DNA of 64,000 nucleotides. It comes from Desulfomicrobium apsheronum. Lineage in GTDB: Bacteria > Desulfobacterota > Desulfovibrionia > Desulfovibrionales > Desulfomicrobiaceae. The notes below the pieces were generated by a model. The model was not told the DNA's origin and ran no database searches. It worked only from the letters and a program-made list of their open reading frames with translations. Below are positions 45,617-59,474 of this stretch, piece after piece. Where the stretch lies: assembly GCF_900114115.1 (NCBI RefSeq), contig NZ_FORX01000019.1:33441-97440 (forward strand). Direction: 5' to 3'. Numbering within the stretch: position 1 is the first letter of the stretch; each line of letters starts with the position of its first letter. Both the position numbers and the translations under genes were made by a program.

Positions 45617-48600
45617 TCATGATTTTCCCGTCGAAAAGGCTCCAAGCCTGTCAAGCATGGCAAGCAGCTCCGTGGCATTGATGGGCTTGGCGATATAGTC
45701 GTCCATTCCCGCGCTCAAAAATTTTTCCCGATCGCCGCTCATGGCGTAAGCCGTCATGGCCACGATGGGGATGCGGGATTTGTCCCCGAGGGAAGCATCA
45801 CCGCGCACCTGGACCGTGGCCTGCAAGCCGTCCAGGATCGGCAGTTGCACGTCCATGATGACAAGATCGAAGTCACCCTCCCTGAGGGTCGGCACGACTT
45901 CGCTGCCGTCGCCGACTCCGGTGACCATGTGTCCTGCCTTTTCGAGCACGCGCCGGACCGCGAACATGCTCACGGCATCATCCTCGACGAGAAGAATGTT
46001 GAGCCTACGGGCGCCCGGTGCGGAAGTCGCCTTGTGAACACTGGGCGTCCTTGCATCGCAGACCTCGGGCATGACGATGGAGAAGCACATGACGGTGCCC
46101 TTTTCCGAGCTGTCCACGCAAAGAGAGCCGCCCATCAGGGTCACGATGCGCTTGACGATGGCAAGGCCCAGCCCGGCGCCCTGATGGTTGCGCACGTAGG
46201 AATCCTCACCCTGCACGAATGGAGAAAAGATTTCATTTAGCTGATGGTCGGGAATGCCCGGTCCGGAATCGCTGACGCAAAAGAGAACCATGGATGACGT
46301 GCAACCCGGCACGGGGCTGACATCGACGCGCACGAAACCTGTCCGGGTGAACTTGATGGAGTTGCCCACCAGATTGAAAAGCACTTGCCGCAGCCTGGAT
46401 TCGTCCCCGACAACCATGGTGGGCAGAGCCGGATCGAGGGCAAACTCAAGCCGCAGTCCCTTGCTCCGGGAGGTCGGGGTAAAAAGTCCCAGCGTGGATG
46501 CCCGCAGCTCCTCGGGATCGAAAGGCAGGCGCTCGATGGTCAATTTACCGGACTCGATCCTGGCCAGATCCAGGATGTCCGACAAAAGACCGTTCAGGCG
46601 ATCGGCCGAGGTCCCGGCCAGTTCGACAAGTTTCTTATGTTCTTCGGAAAGTTCCATGGAGTCAAGCAGTTGCAGGATGCCCACGATGCCGTTCAGCGGT
46701 GTGCGGATCTCATGGCTCATGTTGGCCAGAAATTCCGATTTGGCCACGTTGGCGGCTTCGGCGGCTTCCTTGGCCTGGCGTAGATCCCGCTCGTGACGCT
46801 TGCGTTCCGAGACATCGGAGAAAATGCAGGCGAACTGCATGGGTGCAGGGCGGAAGGCGGTTACGTGAAAATACTTGTCCTGGGCAGCCGCGTATTCCTC
46901 GAACAGCAACGGTTCACCCGTCAGGGCGACCCGTCCGTACGTGTCGATCCAGACCTGCTCGATGGCGGGCATGACTTCCCGCGCCGTTCTGCCCTTGATG
47001 TCCGAAGCCATGAGGCCGGTGTGCCGTTCAAAGGCCGGATTGACCTCCAGAAAACGGTAATCCACAGGGCGCCCTTCGGCGTCGAGGATGATCTCGTGCA
47101 GGGCAAAACCATCCAGCATGTGCCAAAAAAGAGTTTCGTAACGCTGTTCGAGAATCCTGCGTTCGGTGACATCCTCGAAGATGCCGAGCACCTTGGACAC
47201 CTGCCCACCTTCCCGGATCGCCTCCGCCCTGGTGCGAATCCGCATCCGTTTTCCAGTGGCCGAAACGAAGGGCATCTCCAGATCGAAAGGAGCGCCATGT
47301 TCGACGCTGTTGTCGAAAGCGGCGAGTATCCTGTCTCTGTCATCGGGCTCATAGCAGGCCAGGCTGAGCCGGATATGCTCGGGAGATCCCGGCTCGACCT
47401 GATCAGGAGTGAATCCGTGCAGACGGTAGAGTTCCCGGGTCCAGATCATGCTGTTCTGCCGGACATCCCACAGCCATCCGCCCATCCCGCTCAGACGCTG
47501 GACCATGTTGAGCAGGGCTTCGCTCTTGGCCAGCTCTTCCTGGGCGCGCTTGTATTCCAGAATGTCCCACAGCAGATTGCCAAGCTCGATGAGGACCTGC
47601 ACATCTTCATCGGTGTAATCTGTTTCCTTGTTGGCCACCGCCAGAATGGCCACGATTTTCCTGGCGCGCACAATGGGCAGAAGCACCAGGCGGATCAGGC
47701 GGGGATGCCCCTCTGGCAGGCCCTTTCCGTGATCGAGCATGGTCTGATCGTTCAGGATGACGGCATTGCGGGTGCGCAGGCATTCCGACCAGATTCGGGA
47801 TTGCGTTATTTCCAGATCCAGATTGTCGCGCGGGATCGAAAAACCGGTTTGCAGGGTCTTTGTGGACCAGGCCTGCATGGACAGAATTCCCTGATCCTCG
47901 TTCAAGAAATGCAGAAAACTCAAGGTGCTGCCGGTCAGGTTCTCGGTCTCGTCAAGGGCCATGCGCAGCAGATCGCTCAGGGAATGATTGATGGCGTACT
48001 CGACAATCCGCTGACGCGCGACGAGCAGGTTCTCGCGCCGCTTGCGCTCGGTTATGTCCACCGCGAAGGTGGCTATGGCCGCCACCGACCCGTCCGGCGC
48101 GAGCACCGGACTCAGGCTGTGCCGCATCCAAAGTCCCTGCCGCTCGTCCTCGAAGACCAGGGGCTGCGCGTTGCGCATCAGATCCTCGACCATGCGTTTG
48201 CGTGACAGGGCCACCTCGGTGGGAATAAATTCGTAGACGGAACGACCCAGGCACTCTTCCACCGTCTTGCCGACACGGCTGGCAAAGGTTCGGTTGACCG
48301 TTATGACCTTGCCGTCCAGCTCCAGAAGCGCGGCGGATTCATCGATGGAATCGAGCAGCGAAGCCAGGTTGGCCTGGCTGGCGTGCAGGGCGCGGATGCT
48401 TCGAACCTGCTCCGTTATGTCGACATTGGTTCCCAGAATCCCGAGCAACCCGTCGCCCATGCGAATCGGCGCGACTATGTCGCGATAGAAGCGCGTCTCG
48501 CCGGAGGGGAGAACATATTTCTTTTCGCCCTCCACCACTTCACCGGCATAGACCCGGGCATTGATGTCCTGCCATGTGTTCCGGATTGTATCGGGGATAT

Positions 48601-48894
48601 CGGTCTCCTCGACACGGCTCGCGGCCAGATCTCCCCAGAGGCGCACGGAAGCATCGCTTTGCATGATGATCTTTCCATCGAGATCCCGGGCCCAGAAATC
48701 AAAAGGAAGATTGCGAAGAATGGCCTGCATCAAAGCGTCCTGACGCGCCAGCGTCTCCTCGGCCCGCGCCGCCGCGTCGGCCCTGCCTTCCAGTTCTGCC
48801 ACCCGGCGACGCAGCGTTTCGAGCTCACCCGCCGGTTCGGCGAATTTTCGACCCTGCTCCGGTCTGGTCACTTCAATTTTTTCTTTTGTGGACA

Positions 48895-48898
<4 letters not shown>
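45617..48898 (-). CDS. PAS-GAF hybrid histidine kinase
   Basis: A 1093-residue cytoplasmic kinase. An N-terminal coiled coil (ELETLRRRVAELEGRADA) precedes two PAS domains, a GAF-like domain (~300-450: LSDLLRMALDETENLTG, VLLPIVRARKIVAILAVANKETDY), two further PAS domains, HisKA ([10 protein letters not shown], phospho-His ~728), HATPase (NLVGNSIKF, SDSGPGIPD, GAGLGLAIV) and a receiver (MDVQLPILDG, Asp ~1015). GAF domains bind small cyclic or redox ligands. Start ATG 48898 overlaps the upstream kinase stop by 4 bp. Confidence 0.9.
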
Positions 48899-52056
<3,158 letters not shown>

Positions 52057-52079
52057 TTCATCCCCCAAAAAGGGTGTTT

Positions 52080-54197
52080 TCACATCCTCTTGAATTCCGA
52101 CACCCTGTCCATGGCTTCGAGAAGCGCATTCATGTTCACGGGTTTCGGGATGTAGTCGTCCATGCCCGCGTCCAGAAAACGCTCCCTGTCTCCGGTCATG
52201 GCGAAAGCGGTCACGGCGATGATCGGGATCCGGGACTTTTTGCCAAGGGACCGGTTCGCCCGAATGCGCTGGGTCGCCTCGACGCCGTCCATGAGCGGCA
52301 TCTGGATGTCCATGAGGACAATATCCGGGTCCTCGCTTTCCAGAATCCGCACCGCTTCCAGACCGTTGACGGCCTGGGTGACCTCGCAACCGAGCTTTTC
52401 CAGCAGGCGGGTCAGCATGGCCATGTTCGTCACGTCGTCCTCGGCCAGCAGGATACTCAGATTCCGCTCCGCCCCGCGCGCCCTACCCCCGCTGTTTCGA
52501 ACTTCGCCTCCGGTCTGCTCCAGAGCCTTCGGCGGCACATGGACCAGCACATGAAATCGCACCGTTGTTCCCTTGCCCAGGGAACTTTCAATCTCGACAT
52601 CTCCGCCCATGAGATGCACCAGGCGTTTGACGATGGTCAGCCCCAGACCCGTGCCCTGGCAGGTGCGAACCAGCCCTTCCCCGCCCTGGATGAATGGCTT
52701 GAAAAGTTTCGGCAACTGTTCCGCGCCGATACCGATCCCGGTGTCCGCGATCTCGAAATCAAGTCGCGCCGCATCGGGAGGAAGTCCTTCCTTGGTCGCG
52801 GATATCCTGATCGAGACGCCGCCCTCGCGCGTGAACTTGACCGCATTGCCGACAACGTTGAGCAGCACCTGCCGAATACGGCTCGGATCGCCCTCAACCA
52901 TGTGCGGGACATCCGACGCCATTTCGATGGAAAGTTCAAGGTTTCTGGCCAGGCTCTGTTCCTTGAAAATGGCCGGAATGGAGCGGCAGAGTTCATCCAG
53001 CGCAAAAGGAGTCCGGGCGATTTCGAGCTTTCCGGCCTCGATCTTGGAAAAATCCAGGATATCGTTGATGAGGGTCAAAAGACTCTGCAGGGCCGTGGAA
53101 CCAATCTGGACATACTCCTCTTGCTCCGCGTCCAGCTTCGTGCCTTCGAGCAATTGCAGCATCCCGTGCACCCCGTTCATGGGGGTGCGGATCTCATGGC
53201 TCATGGTCGCCAGGAACTGCGATTTGGCCTTTGTGGCCGACAGGGCGTCATCCTTGGCCTTGAGCAGATCCGCCTCGGCCTTTTCGCGCCGGGCGATGTC
53301 GCGCTCCATTTCTGCGTTCATGCGCCCAAGCTCTTCGGCCTGGATCAGGATTTTCTCCCGGCCGCGCAAGAGATGAAAACACAACCCCGCGACAACCATT
53401 CCGAACATGGCGACAAGAACGTATCCACCAAGGCCCACGCCCCAGAGACGATCTTTTCGGGGCGAGACGGTCAGTAGCCACTCCCCGCCCGGAATGGCCA
53501 GTGCCCGCGTCAGGGCAAGATCTTCGACAATGTCCGCCTCGGACCGGACAATGAGCGTGGCGTCCTTGTCCGTGCTCAGCTTGCGGGCAAGAGCGTAGGA
53601 GTAGCCGTCCGAGTCCAGGGACTTGAAGTCAAAGGTCTCAAGCACGGTTTCCCAGTGGATGAGGGCCACGACCAGCCCCCAGAAATGCCGCTCACCGTTT
53701 TCATTCCAGAACACGGGCTTGCGGGCAAAAAGCCCGACTCCGCCCTGACGCATGTTCACCGGCCCGGCCAGGACCACCTGATTGGTGTTTATGGCTTCAA
53801 GGACCTCGGTCTTGCGCGCCGGGTCCTTGAGCAGGTCGTGACCGATGGCGGCCTCGTTTCCGGCCAGGGGATAGGCCGTGGCGACCACGCCGTCCGGGAC
53901 CAGAAAAAGGCCGCCGATAAAAGGATTTTCGTGCAACAGATGTTCGGCATACTTTTCGAAATCATCGAATTCCCCGCGATCGACAGCCAGAATGTCGGCC
54001 ATGGTGAAGAGCGGCGATTCGGCGTTGTGGAGCGCGGCCTGAATGGCGCTGAGTTGCTGTGAAATCCTGTGGGTCAGGGCCAGGCGCTCGCTTTGCCGGA
54101 TATTGTCCATAAGGATGTTCAAATAGCAGTGCCCAAAAAAAAGGACTGAAGTTAAAGCGATGGCTGAATAAAAATAGAAAATTTGTCGTCGCGTCAT
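52080..54197 (-). CDS. CHASE-domain hybrid histidine kinase
   Basis: A 705-residue kinase from ATG 54197, with AAGGAAG upstream. TM1 (6-24) and TM2 (~250-272) enclose a periplasmic CHASE domain (ENPFIGGLFLVPDGVVATA, VLAGPVNMRQGGVGLFARKP). HisKA (SHEIRTPMNG, His ~334), HATPase (NVVGNAVKF, ADTGIGIG, GTGLGLTIV) and a receiver (MDIQMPLMDG, Asp ~629) follow. CHASE domains sense small molecules such as cytokinins, or peptides, in other organisms. First of four tandem kinases; a 506-bp gap separates it from the divergent XRE gene. Confidence 0.9.
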   Translation of the reverse strand: MTRRQIFYFYSAIALTSVLFFGHCYLNILMDNIRQSERLALTHRISQQLSAIQAALHNAESPLFTMADILAVDRGEFDDFEKYAEHLLHENPFIGGLFLVPDGVVATAYPLAGNEAAIGHDLLKDPARKTEVLEAINTNQVVLAGPVNMRQGGVGLFARKPVFWNENGERHFWGLVVALIHWETVLETFDFKSLDSDGYSYALARKLSTDKDATLIVRSEADIVEDLALTRALAIPGGEWLLTVSPRKDRLWGVGLGGYVLVAMFGMVVAGLCFHLLRGREKILIQAEELGRMNAEMERDIARREKAEADLLKAKDDALSATKAKSQFLATMSHEIRTPMNGVHGMLQLLEGTKLDAEQEEYVQIGSTALQSLLTLINDILDFSKIEAGKLEIARTPFALDELCRSIPAIFKEQSLARNLELSIEMASDVPHMVEGDPSRIRQVLLNVVGNAVKFTREGGVSIRISATKEGLPPDAARLDFEIADTGIGIGAEQLPKLFKPFIQGGEGLVRTCQGTGLGLTIVKRLVHLMGGDVEIESSLGKGTTVRFHVLVHVPPKALEQTGGEVRNSGGRARGAERNLSILLAEDDVTNMAMLTRLLEKLGCEVTQAVNGLEAVRILESEDPDIVLMDIQMPLMDGVEATQRIRANRSLGKKSRIPIIAVTAFAMTGDRERFLDAGMDDYIPKPVNMNALLEAMDRVSEFKRM

Positions 54198-54760
54198 TGG
54201 GCCTGCTTCCTTACCTGGGTTCCTCGTCGGCGCATGAACTTGTGCAATCACCACGAATCCTGTCCAAGCAAACGCCGCCTGTAGACAATAATTCTTTTAT
54301 TCAAACATAATATCGATGCCTTGCGCAAGAACGATTTCAAACAAATTCCAACAGTCCCTCCAAAATTTCTTCCGATTTGAACCAACTGCGAGCCTTTTGG
54401 GAATTATTCCGCTGCACGTCATCCGGCACCATCATTTTTGACCGCGGTCGCGAGCAGACTTAAAAATTCGAGGACTCACATGGCGAGTATGAAATAGCCA
54501 CTGTTTTATGGTCAACATTTTTTTAGGACGCACGCAACACGTTCGAGACAAAGGCCATTCAACGGACGAACCGAGCTTCCGGGACATTATAGCCCGGCAA
54601 ACCAAGGGTTGACGCATTTTTTCCCATCCGTCCGACACTCATGCGTCCATAAGAATTTTGATTCTGTTGCAAGCGTTCATTTTTAAGCGCAGAAAAAATA
54701 TTATGCGCGTCCGACAGAAAATGCTTGCACCAAAAAAACTGACTACCATATCATAGACAC
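54198..54760. other. AT-rich divergent intergenic region
   Basis: About 560 bp without a credible gene. A 68-codon minus-strand frame (54432-54638) has no ribosome site or recognisable domain. It carries the promoter of the XRE-PAS gene at its right end and presumably that of the kinase operon at its left. Two copies of CGTCCGACA (near 54631 and 54708) are the only repeat noticed. Confidence 0.4.
54725..54754 (+). promoter_or_regulatory. Promoter placing transcription start at the ATG (leaderless)
   Basis: TTGCAC (54725-54730), 18-bp spacer, TATCAT (54749-54754). Transcription would begin near 54760-54762, at the start codon (54761). No ribosome site precedes that ATG, so a leaderless mRNA is predicted. 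Confidence 0.5.
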
Positions 54761-56719
54761 ATGAGCGCACTAGGAAGTTATCTCACCGAGCGCAGAAAAG
54801 CACTCGCCGCCAAGCATTCGGGGTATTCAATCCGAAGCGTGGCCAAGCGTATCGGCATCCATCATTCCTATCTGAGCAAGCTGGAACGCGGCGAGAACGC
54901 GCCCCTGACCGAAGAGCGCATCCACGCCCTGGCCCGGCTCCTGGGAGAGGATCCCGACCTGCTCATGGCCCTGTCCGGCAAATTGTCCGACCGCATCACC
55001 GGGCTCATCCGCTCCAATCCCCTGCTCTTCCTCGGCAGCCTTGAGACCCTCGAAAAGCAGGGCGCGAGCACTTCGGATGCCGCGCCCATGCGCCAGGACC
55101 AACGCAAGAACGAGCTTGAGGAACTGACCAGGCTGCTGCGTGACGAAATACGGGAACGCCAGGTCCTTGAGTCCCAGCTGCGCGAACAGCAGCGGGTGCA
55201 GCGCACCATTCTTGAGAACCTGCAGGACGTCTCGGTGACTCTTCTGGACTCCCAGTTCCGCATCCTGTGGTCGAACTCTCCGGTGACCGAGAGCCCCGCG
55301 AATTTTCTCAATCAGCATGCTCACAAAGGCAGCGCCGCCGCGTCCGGAACAGGGCGAAACGAATCCGAATCCGGAGCTTTTTCCACCGCCTGGCGGGCCA
55401 TGAAGACCCACACGGTGCAAAACGGAACCTACAGATCCCCGGACGGCAAGCACTGGCTGGTGCGCAGCGCTCCGGTGCTCGATGCCCATGACGCCGTCAC
55501 CCAGATCGTGCACATGCAGTTCGAGGTCACGGAACTCATGCACGCCAAGCAGGCCCTGGAAGCCAGCGAACAACGCTGGAAATTCGCCCTTGAGGGGGCC
55601 CAGGAGGCTGTCTGGGATTACGATGTCCCTTCCGGAAGGCTGCAATGCTCGCCCACGTGGTACACGATGCTCGGCTACAGGGATGGCGATCTCGATCCGA
55701 CCATCACGCAGTGGGAAGCCCTGCTGCATCCCGAAGACCGGGTTCCGGCCCTGAACATGCTCTCGGCCCACTTTCGGGGTGAAACGGATTTTTATGATTT
55801 CGAATACCGTCTGCGCTGCAGCGACGGCTCCTACAAATGGATCCACTCCCGGGGCAAGCTCATGGAAAAGAGCAGCATCGGGACGCCCACGCGCATCATC
55901 GGCACGCACTACGACATGAGCGAACGCAAGGCGGCCGAAGAACAGATTCTCGCCAACGAGGCTTTCCTGGAAAATCTGCTCGGGAGCATCGAGGAAGGCA
56001 TCAGCGTGCTCGCCCCGGACATGACCGTGCGCTACGCCAACCCGACCATGACACGCTGGTATGCCGAGGAAATGCCGGTCGTGGGCAGGAAATGCCATGA
56101 AGCCTTCCATCGCCTGGGCGAATGCTGTTCCCGCTGTCCGGCGGTCAGAACCCTGCGCACGGGCCGCAACGAATTCGAAATACTCGAGATCATGTCCTCC
56201 ACCGCCGCGCGCGCCATCGAATTCAACGCATATCCGATCAGGGACGCGCAAAGCGGCCAGGTTACCGGAGTCATCGTCTTCGTGCGCGACATCACTTCAA
56301 AGAGGCAGATCCAGCAGGCCCTGACCGAAATCGAGGACAAGTATCAGACCATCTACCAGGGCGCGCCCATCGGCATGTGCACGTTGGACGCCCGTGGCCG
56401 CTTTATGTCCATGAACCCCAGTTATGCACGATTGTACGGCTACTCGTCGCCCGGCGCGATGATGAATTCCGTGCGCTCGGCGTCCGAGCTTTTCGAGTCC
56501 AAGGAAGATTGGGAACGCCTGCGCGCGTTGATCCGCACGCAGGACGAGATCTTCGGATTCGAAAGCCGCATCCGACGCCCCGACGGAGCCATTGTCTGGA
56601 CGTCGCGCACCATCCGCGTGGTCCGCGACTCCCAGGGCAAGCTTCTGCATTACGATGTTTTTGTCGAGGATATCGAAGCCAGAAAGACTCTCGAACTGCT
56701 CACGGAGGGCTTCAAATGA
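54761..56719 (+). CDS. XRE-type HTH protein with four PAS-type domains
   Basis: A 652-residue protein. Residues 1-70 are an XRE helix-turn-helix (YSIRSVAKRIGIHHSYLSKL, then ERGENAPLTEERIHAL). A coiled coil (~115-150) and four PAS-type domains (~150-270, 275-395, 400-515, 520-645) follow; the third has CHEAFHRLGECCSRCPAVRTL, a Cys-rich loop. There is no kinase, GGDEF or other output at the C-terminus, so DNA binding seems to be the output: a one-component sensor-regulator with an unusually large PAS stack. The start has no ribosome site (see promoter). Target genes are unknown; the kinase operon and che operon flank it. Confidence 0.88.
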   Translation: MSALGSYLTERRKALAAKHSGYSIRSVAKRIGIHHSYLSKLERGENAPLTEERIHALARLLGEDPDLLMALSGKLSDRITGLIRSNPLLFLGSLETLEKQGASTSDAAPMRQDQRKNELEELTRLLRDEIRERQVLESQLREQQRVQRTILENLQDVSVTLLDSQFRILWSNSPVTESPANFLNQHAHKGSAAASGTGRNESESGAFSTAWRAMKTHTVQNGTYRSPDGKHWLVRSAPVLDAHDAVTQIVHMQFEVTELMHAKQALEASEQRWKFALEGAQEAVWDYDVPSGRLQCSPTWYTMLGYRDGDLDPTITQWEALLHPEDRVPALNMLSAHFRGETDFYDFEYRLRCSDGSYKWIHSRGKLMEKSSIGTPTRIIGTHYDMSERKAAEEQILANEAFLENLLGSIEEGISVLAPDMTVRYANPTMTRWYAEEMPVVGRKCHEAFHRLGECCSRCPAVRTLRTGRNEFEILEIMSSTAARAIEFNAYPIRDAQSGQVTGVIVFVRDITSKRQIQQALTEIEDKYQTIYQGAPIGMCTLDARGRFMSMNPSYARLYGYSSPGAMMNSVRSASELFESKEDWERLRALIRTQDEIFGFESRIRRPDGAIVWTSRTIRVVRDSQGKLLHYDVFVEDIEARKTLELLTEGFK

Positions 56720-56873
56720 ATTCCCGATTCATTTTTTCTGGCTTTTGATGAATAAATCCGCGTAGGAAGAGCAAGATTGGCCTGGCTCTATTCAGGCGCT
56801 CAAGTCCATCCACTCGGAGCGTGGCGCAGCCTCACAGGCGAATTTTCGCCGTTTCACTCACAAGGAGGGGGGA

Positions 56874-58907
56874 ATGAAAAACATCAAGTTGGGGATCAAG
56901 ATCGGCGGAGGTTTCGGAGTTCTGATTCTTATCGCATGCGCTTTGGGTGGTCTGGCCGTATTCAACATGAAAACTGTTGAAACTGACTCCATCAGGCTGG
57001 CCCAGGAATATGTTCCTGAAGTGGGCATCGCCAATAATCTGGAACGCTCTTCATTGCTGACCATGTATGCATGGCGCGGCTATGCCTTCACGGAACAACA
57101 GTCTTTCCTGGACGAAGGACGCAAGCAGCTTGCCGCGGTACAGGGCGTTTTGGGCGATGCTGAAAAGCATTCCCAGGCCTATCCCTCCCTGGTCAAACTC
57201 AAGGAACAGGTGGTGCAGGCCAAGACGGTTGTCTCCGCGTACGCCGCCCAGGCTGACCAGACCGTCGAACTGATCGAAGCGATGAATGCGGACCGCAAGG
57301 CGTTGGACCAGGGCGCGGCCGCCTACATGAAAAACTGCGTGGATTTTCTCGATAGCCAGAACGTGGCAATGAAGCGGGAATTCACCACAGGGGCCACCCC
57401 CGAAGCGCTGGCCGAGCGTCTCGACAAGATCACATGGATCAACGAAATCATCGACCTCGGTAATGATACCCGCATAAGGGTCTGGCGTGCCCAGGCGGAA
57501 CGGGATCCGAAGATTATCGAGGACGCCCTCAAGAATTTCCCGAAAATGGACGAATTTTTCGACAAGCTCAAAGCGATCACGAGACTGGAGGCCAACCTCA
57601 GGCAGATCGCAGCCACAAAAGATGCGGCCTTGCAGTACAAGACGGCCATGACCAGTCTGAGCGGTCACTGGAAAGAGCTTGCGGACCTGAACACTCTCCG
57701 TACGAAAACCGGCGTGGATGTACTCGCCGTCGCGCAAGATACTGCCGTGGCGGGCATGGAAGGCACCCAAAAGATCGCCGACGAGGCCGTTGTCAACCTG
57801 AACTCGGCTTCCACGGTCATGATCGGCGGCCTGAGCGTCAGTGTCATCATCGGCATCTTCGTCGCCATATTCCTGACCAAGGGCATCACCGGCCCCGTGC
57901 AGCAGGGCGTGGAATTTGCCCGCAAGCTGGCCCAGGGCGACCTGACCGCCAAGCTGGATGTGGATCAGAAGGACGAAGTCGGCATCCTGGCCCAGGCGCT
58001 GCGCGACATGGTCGCCAAGCTGCGCGAGATCGTGACCGAGGTGCAGTCGGCCTCCGACAACGTGGCCTCGGGTTCCGAGGAGCTGAGCGCTTCCGCCGAA
58101 CAGCTCTCCCAGGGCGCCACCGAGCAGGCCGCTTCAGTTGAAGAGGTTTCGTCGAGCATGGAAGAAATGGGTTCCAACATTCGCCAGAACGCCGACAACG
58201 CCTCCCAGACCGAAAAGATCGCACTGAAGGCCGCGCAGGACGCCGAAGCCGGCGGCCAGGCCGTGGTCCAGGCCGTGGGCGCCATGAAGAACATCGCCGA
58301 AAAGATCTCCATCGTCGAGGAAATCGCCCGCCAGACCAACCTCTTGGCTTTGAATGCCGCCATCGAAGCGGCCCGAGCCGGCGAACATGGCAAGGGTTTC
58401 GCCGTGGTCGCGGCGGAAGTCAGAAAGCTGGCCGAACGCAGCGGCACGGCCGCGGCCGAGATCAGCGAGCTGTCCTCCTCCACCGTGAGCGTGGCCGACC
58501 AGGCCGGTCAGATGCTGACCAAGCTCGTCCCGGACATTCAGCGCACCGCCGAGCTGGTGCAGGAGATCTCCGCCGCATCGAACGAACAGAACGCCGGCGC
58601 CGAGCAGATCAACAAGGCCCTGCAGCAGCTTGATCAGGTCATTCAGCAGAACGCTTCGGCCTCCGAGGAAATGGCCTCCACATCCGAGGAACTGTCCAGC
58701 CAGGCCGAACAGTTGCAGTCCTCCATCTCCTTCTTCCATCTGGGCGCCACAGCGGCCCGCGTCACCCGGCAGGCCGCCCACCGTGGCAGCAGCAGGCCGC
58801 AGCCCGCGCGCAAGGCCCCCAAGGCCCTGGCCGCCAAGGGTTCGTCCAGCGGCTTGGCCCTCGATATGGGGCGCGACGAAGAAGATGATGAATTCGAACG
58901 TTTCTAA
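56874..58907 (+). CDS. Methyl-accepting chemotaxis protein
   Basis: A 677-residue MCP, ATG 56874 after AAGGAGGGG. TM1 11-31; a periplasmic helical sensor of ~285 residues; TM2 ~315-338; HAMP; then the signalling domain with hairpin tip [25 protein letters not shown] near 485, split for brevity. C-terminal tail is Ala/Lys-rich and ends DDEFERF. The final EFERF fits the pentapeptide pattern x-[FYWH]-x-x-[FYWH] used to tether CheR/CheB. It heads the che operon; cheW follows after 19 bp. Confidence 0.95.
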   Translation: MKNIKLGIKIGGGFGVLILIACALGGLAVFNMKTVETDSIRLAQEYVPEVGIANNLERSSLLTMYAWRGYAFTEQQSFLDEGRKQLAAVQGVLGDAEKHSQAYPSLVKLKEQVVQAKTVVSAYAAQADQTVELIEAMNADRKALDQGAAAYMKNCVDFLDSQNVAMKREFTTGATPEALAERLDKITWINEIIDLGNDTRIRVWRAQAERDPKIIEDALKNFPKMDEFFDKLKAITRLEANLRQIAATKDAALQYKTAMTSLSGHWKELADLNTLRTKTGVDVLAVAQDTAVAGMEGTQKIADEAVVNLNSASTVMIGGLSVSVIIGIFVAIFLTKGITGPVQQGVEFARKLAQGDLTAKLDVDQKDEVGILAQALRDMVAKLREIVTEVQSASDNVASGSEELSASAEQLSQGATEQAASVEEVSSSMEEMGSNIRQNADNASQTEKIALKAAQDAEAGGQAVVQAVGAMKNIAEKISIVEEIARQTNLLALNAAIEAARAGEHGKGFAVVAAEVRKLAERSGTAAAEISELSSSTVSVADQAGQMLTKLVPDIQRTAELVQEISAASNEQNAGAEQINKALQQLDQVIQQNASASEEMASTSEELSSQAEQLQSSISFFHLGATAARVTRQAAHRGSSRPQPARKAPKALAAKGSSSGLALDMGRDEEDDEFERF

Positions 58908-58926
58908 CCAAAGGTCGAGGTGACTC

Positions 58927-59412
58927 ATGAGTGACAACACTACCCTGCAGTACCTGACCTTCGGTCTCGGCGAGGAGGTCTTTGCCCTGGAGACGGGTTC
59001 CGTGCGCGAGGTCATCGAACTCGTGTCCGTGACCCGCATCCCCAAGACGCCGCCCTACATGCGCGGAGTCATCAACCTGCGCGGCCATGCCGTGCCCGTG
59101 GTCGATCTGCGCATCAAGTTCGACATGCCCAAAGCCCAGGACACGGTCAACACGTGCATCATAATAGTAGATGTGGAAGTCGAAGGCGAAAACTGCTACA
59201 TGGGAGCGATAGTCGATTCGGTACGTGAAGTCTTTGAAATGACAAGCGACCAGATCAACCCGCCGCCGCGCATGGGCACGTCCATCAGGGCGGACTTCAT
59301 CCGGGGCATGGGCAAGCAGAACGAGGAGTTCATTATGATCCTCGATATCGGCAAGGTCTTCTCACCCGAAGAATTGCAGGTCTTGCGCAGCACGGAAGAA
59401 CTGGAAGCATAA
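58927..59412 (+). CDS. cheW: Chemotaxis coupling protein CheW
   Basis: A 161-residue CheW bridging receptors and CheA. Motifs: LTFGLGEEVFALETGSVREV, TRIPKTPPYMRGVINLRG, VPVVDLRIKF and GAIVDSVREVFEM. ATG 58927 follows GAGGTG. It is followed by a stable hairpin and the receptor-like gene. Confidence 0.96.
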   Translation: MSDNTTLQYLTFGLGEEVFALETGSVREVIELVSVTRIPKTPPYMRGVINLRGHAVPVVDLRIKFDMPKAQDTVNTCIIIVDVEVEGENCYMGAIVDSVREVFEMTSDQINPPPRMGTSIRADFIRGMGKQNEEFIMILDIGKVFSPEELQVLRSTEELEA

Positions 59413-59425
59413 AATTGGAACCAAA

Positions 59426-59453
59426 GCGGGCCGGAACATCAGCTCCGGCCCGC
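59426..59453 (+). promoter_or_regulatory. Stable intercistronic hairpin after cheW
   Basis: Perfect 10-bp stem GCGGGCCGGA / TCCGGCCCGC with an 8-nt loop, between the cheW stop and the start at 59475. No T-run follows, so it is more likely an mRNA stability or processing element than a terminator. Confidence 0.55.
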
Positions 59454-59474
59454 ATCACGAACAAGGACCGGTCC

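Noticed and set aside
54432..54638. 68-codon minus-strand frame in the intergenic region
   Set aside because: No ribosome site, no recognisable domain, and atypical composition for the neighbourhood; most likely chance.
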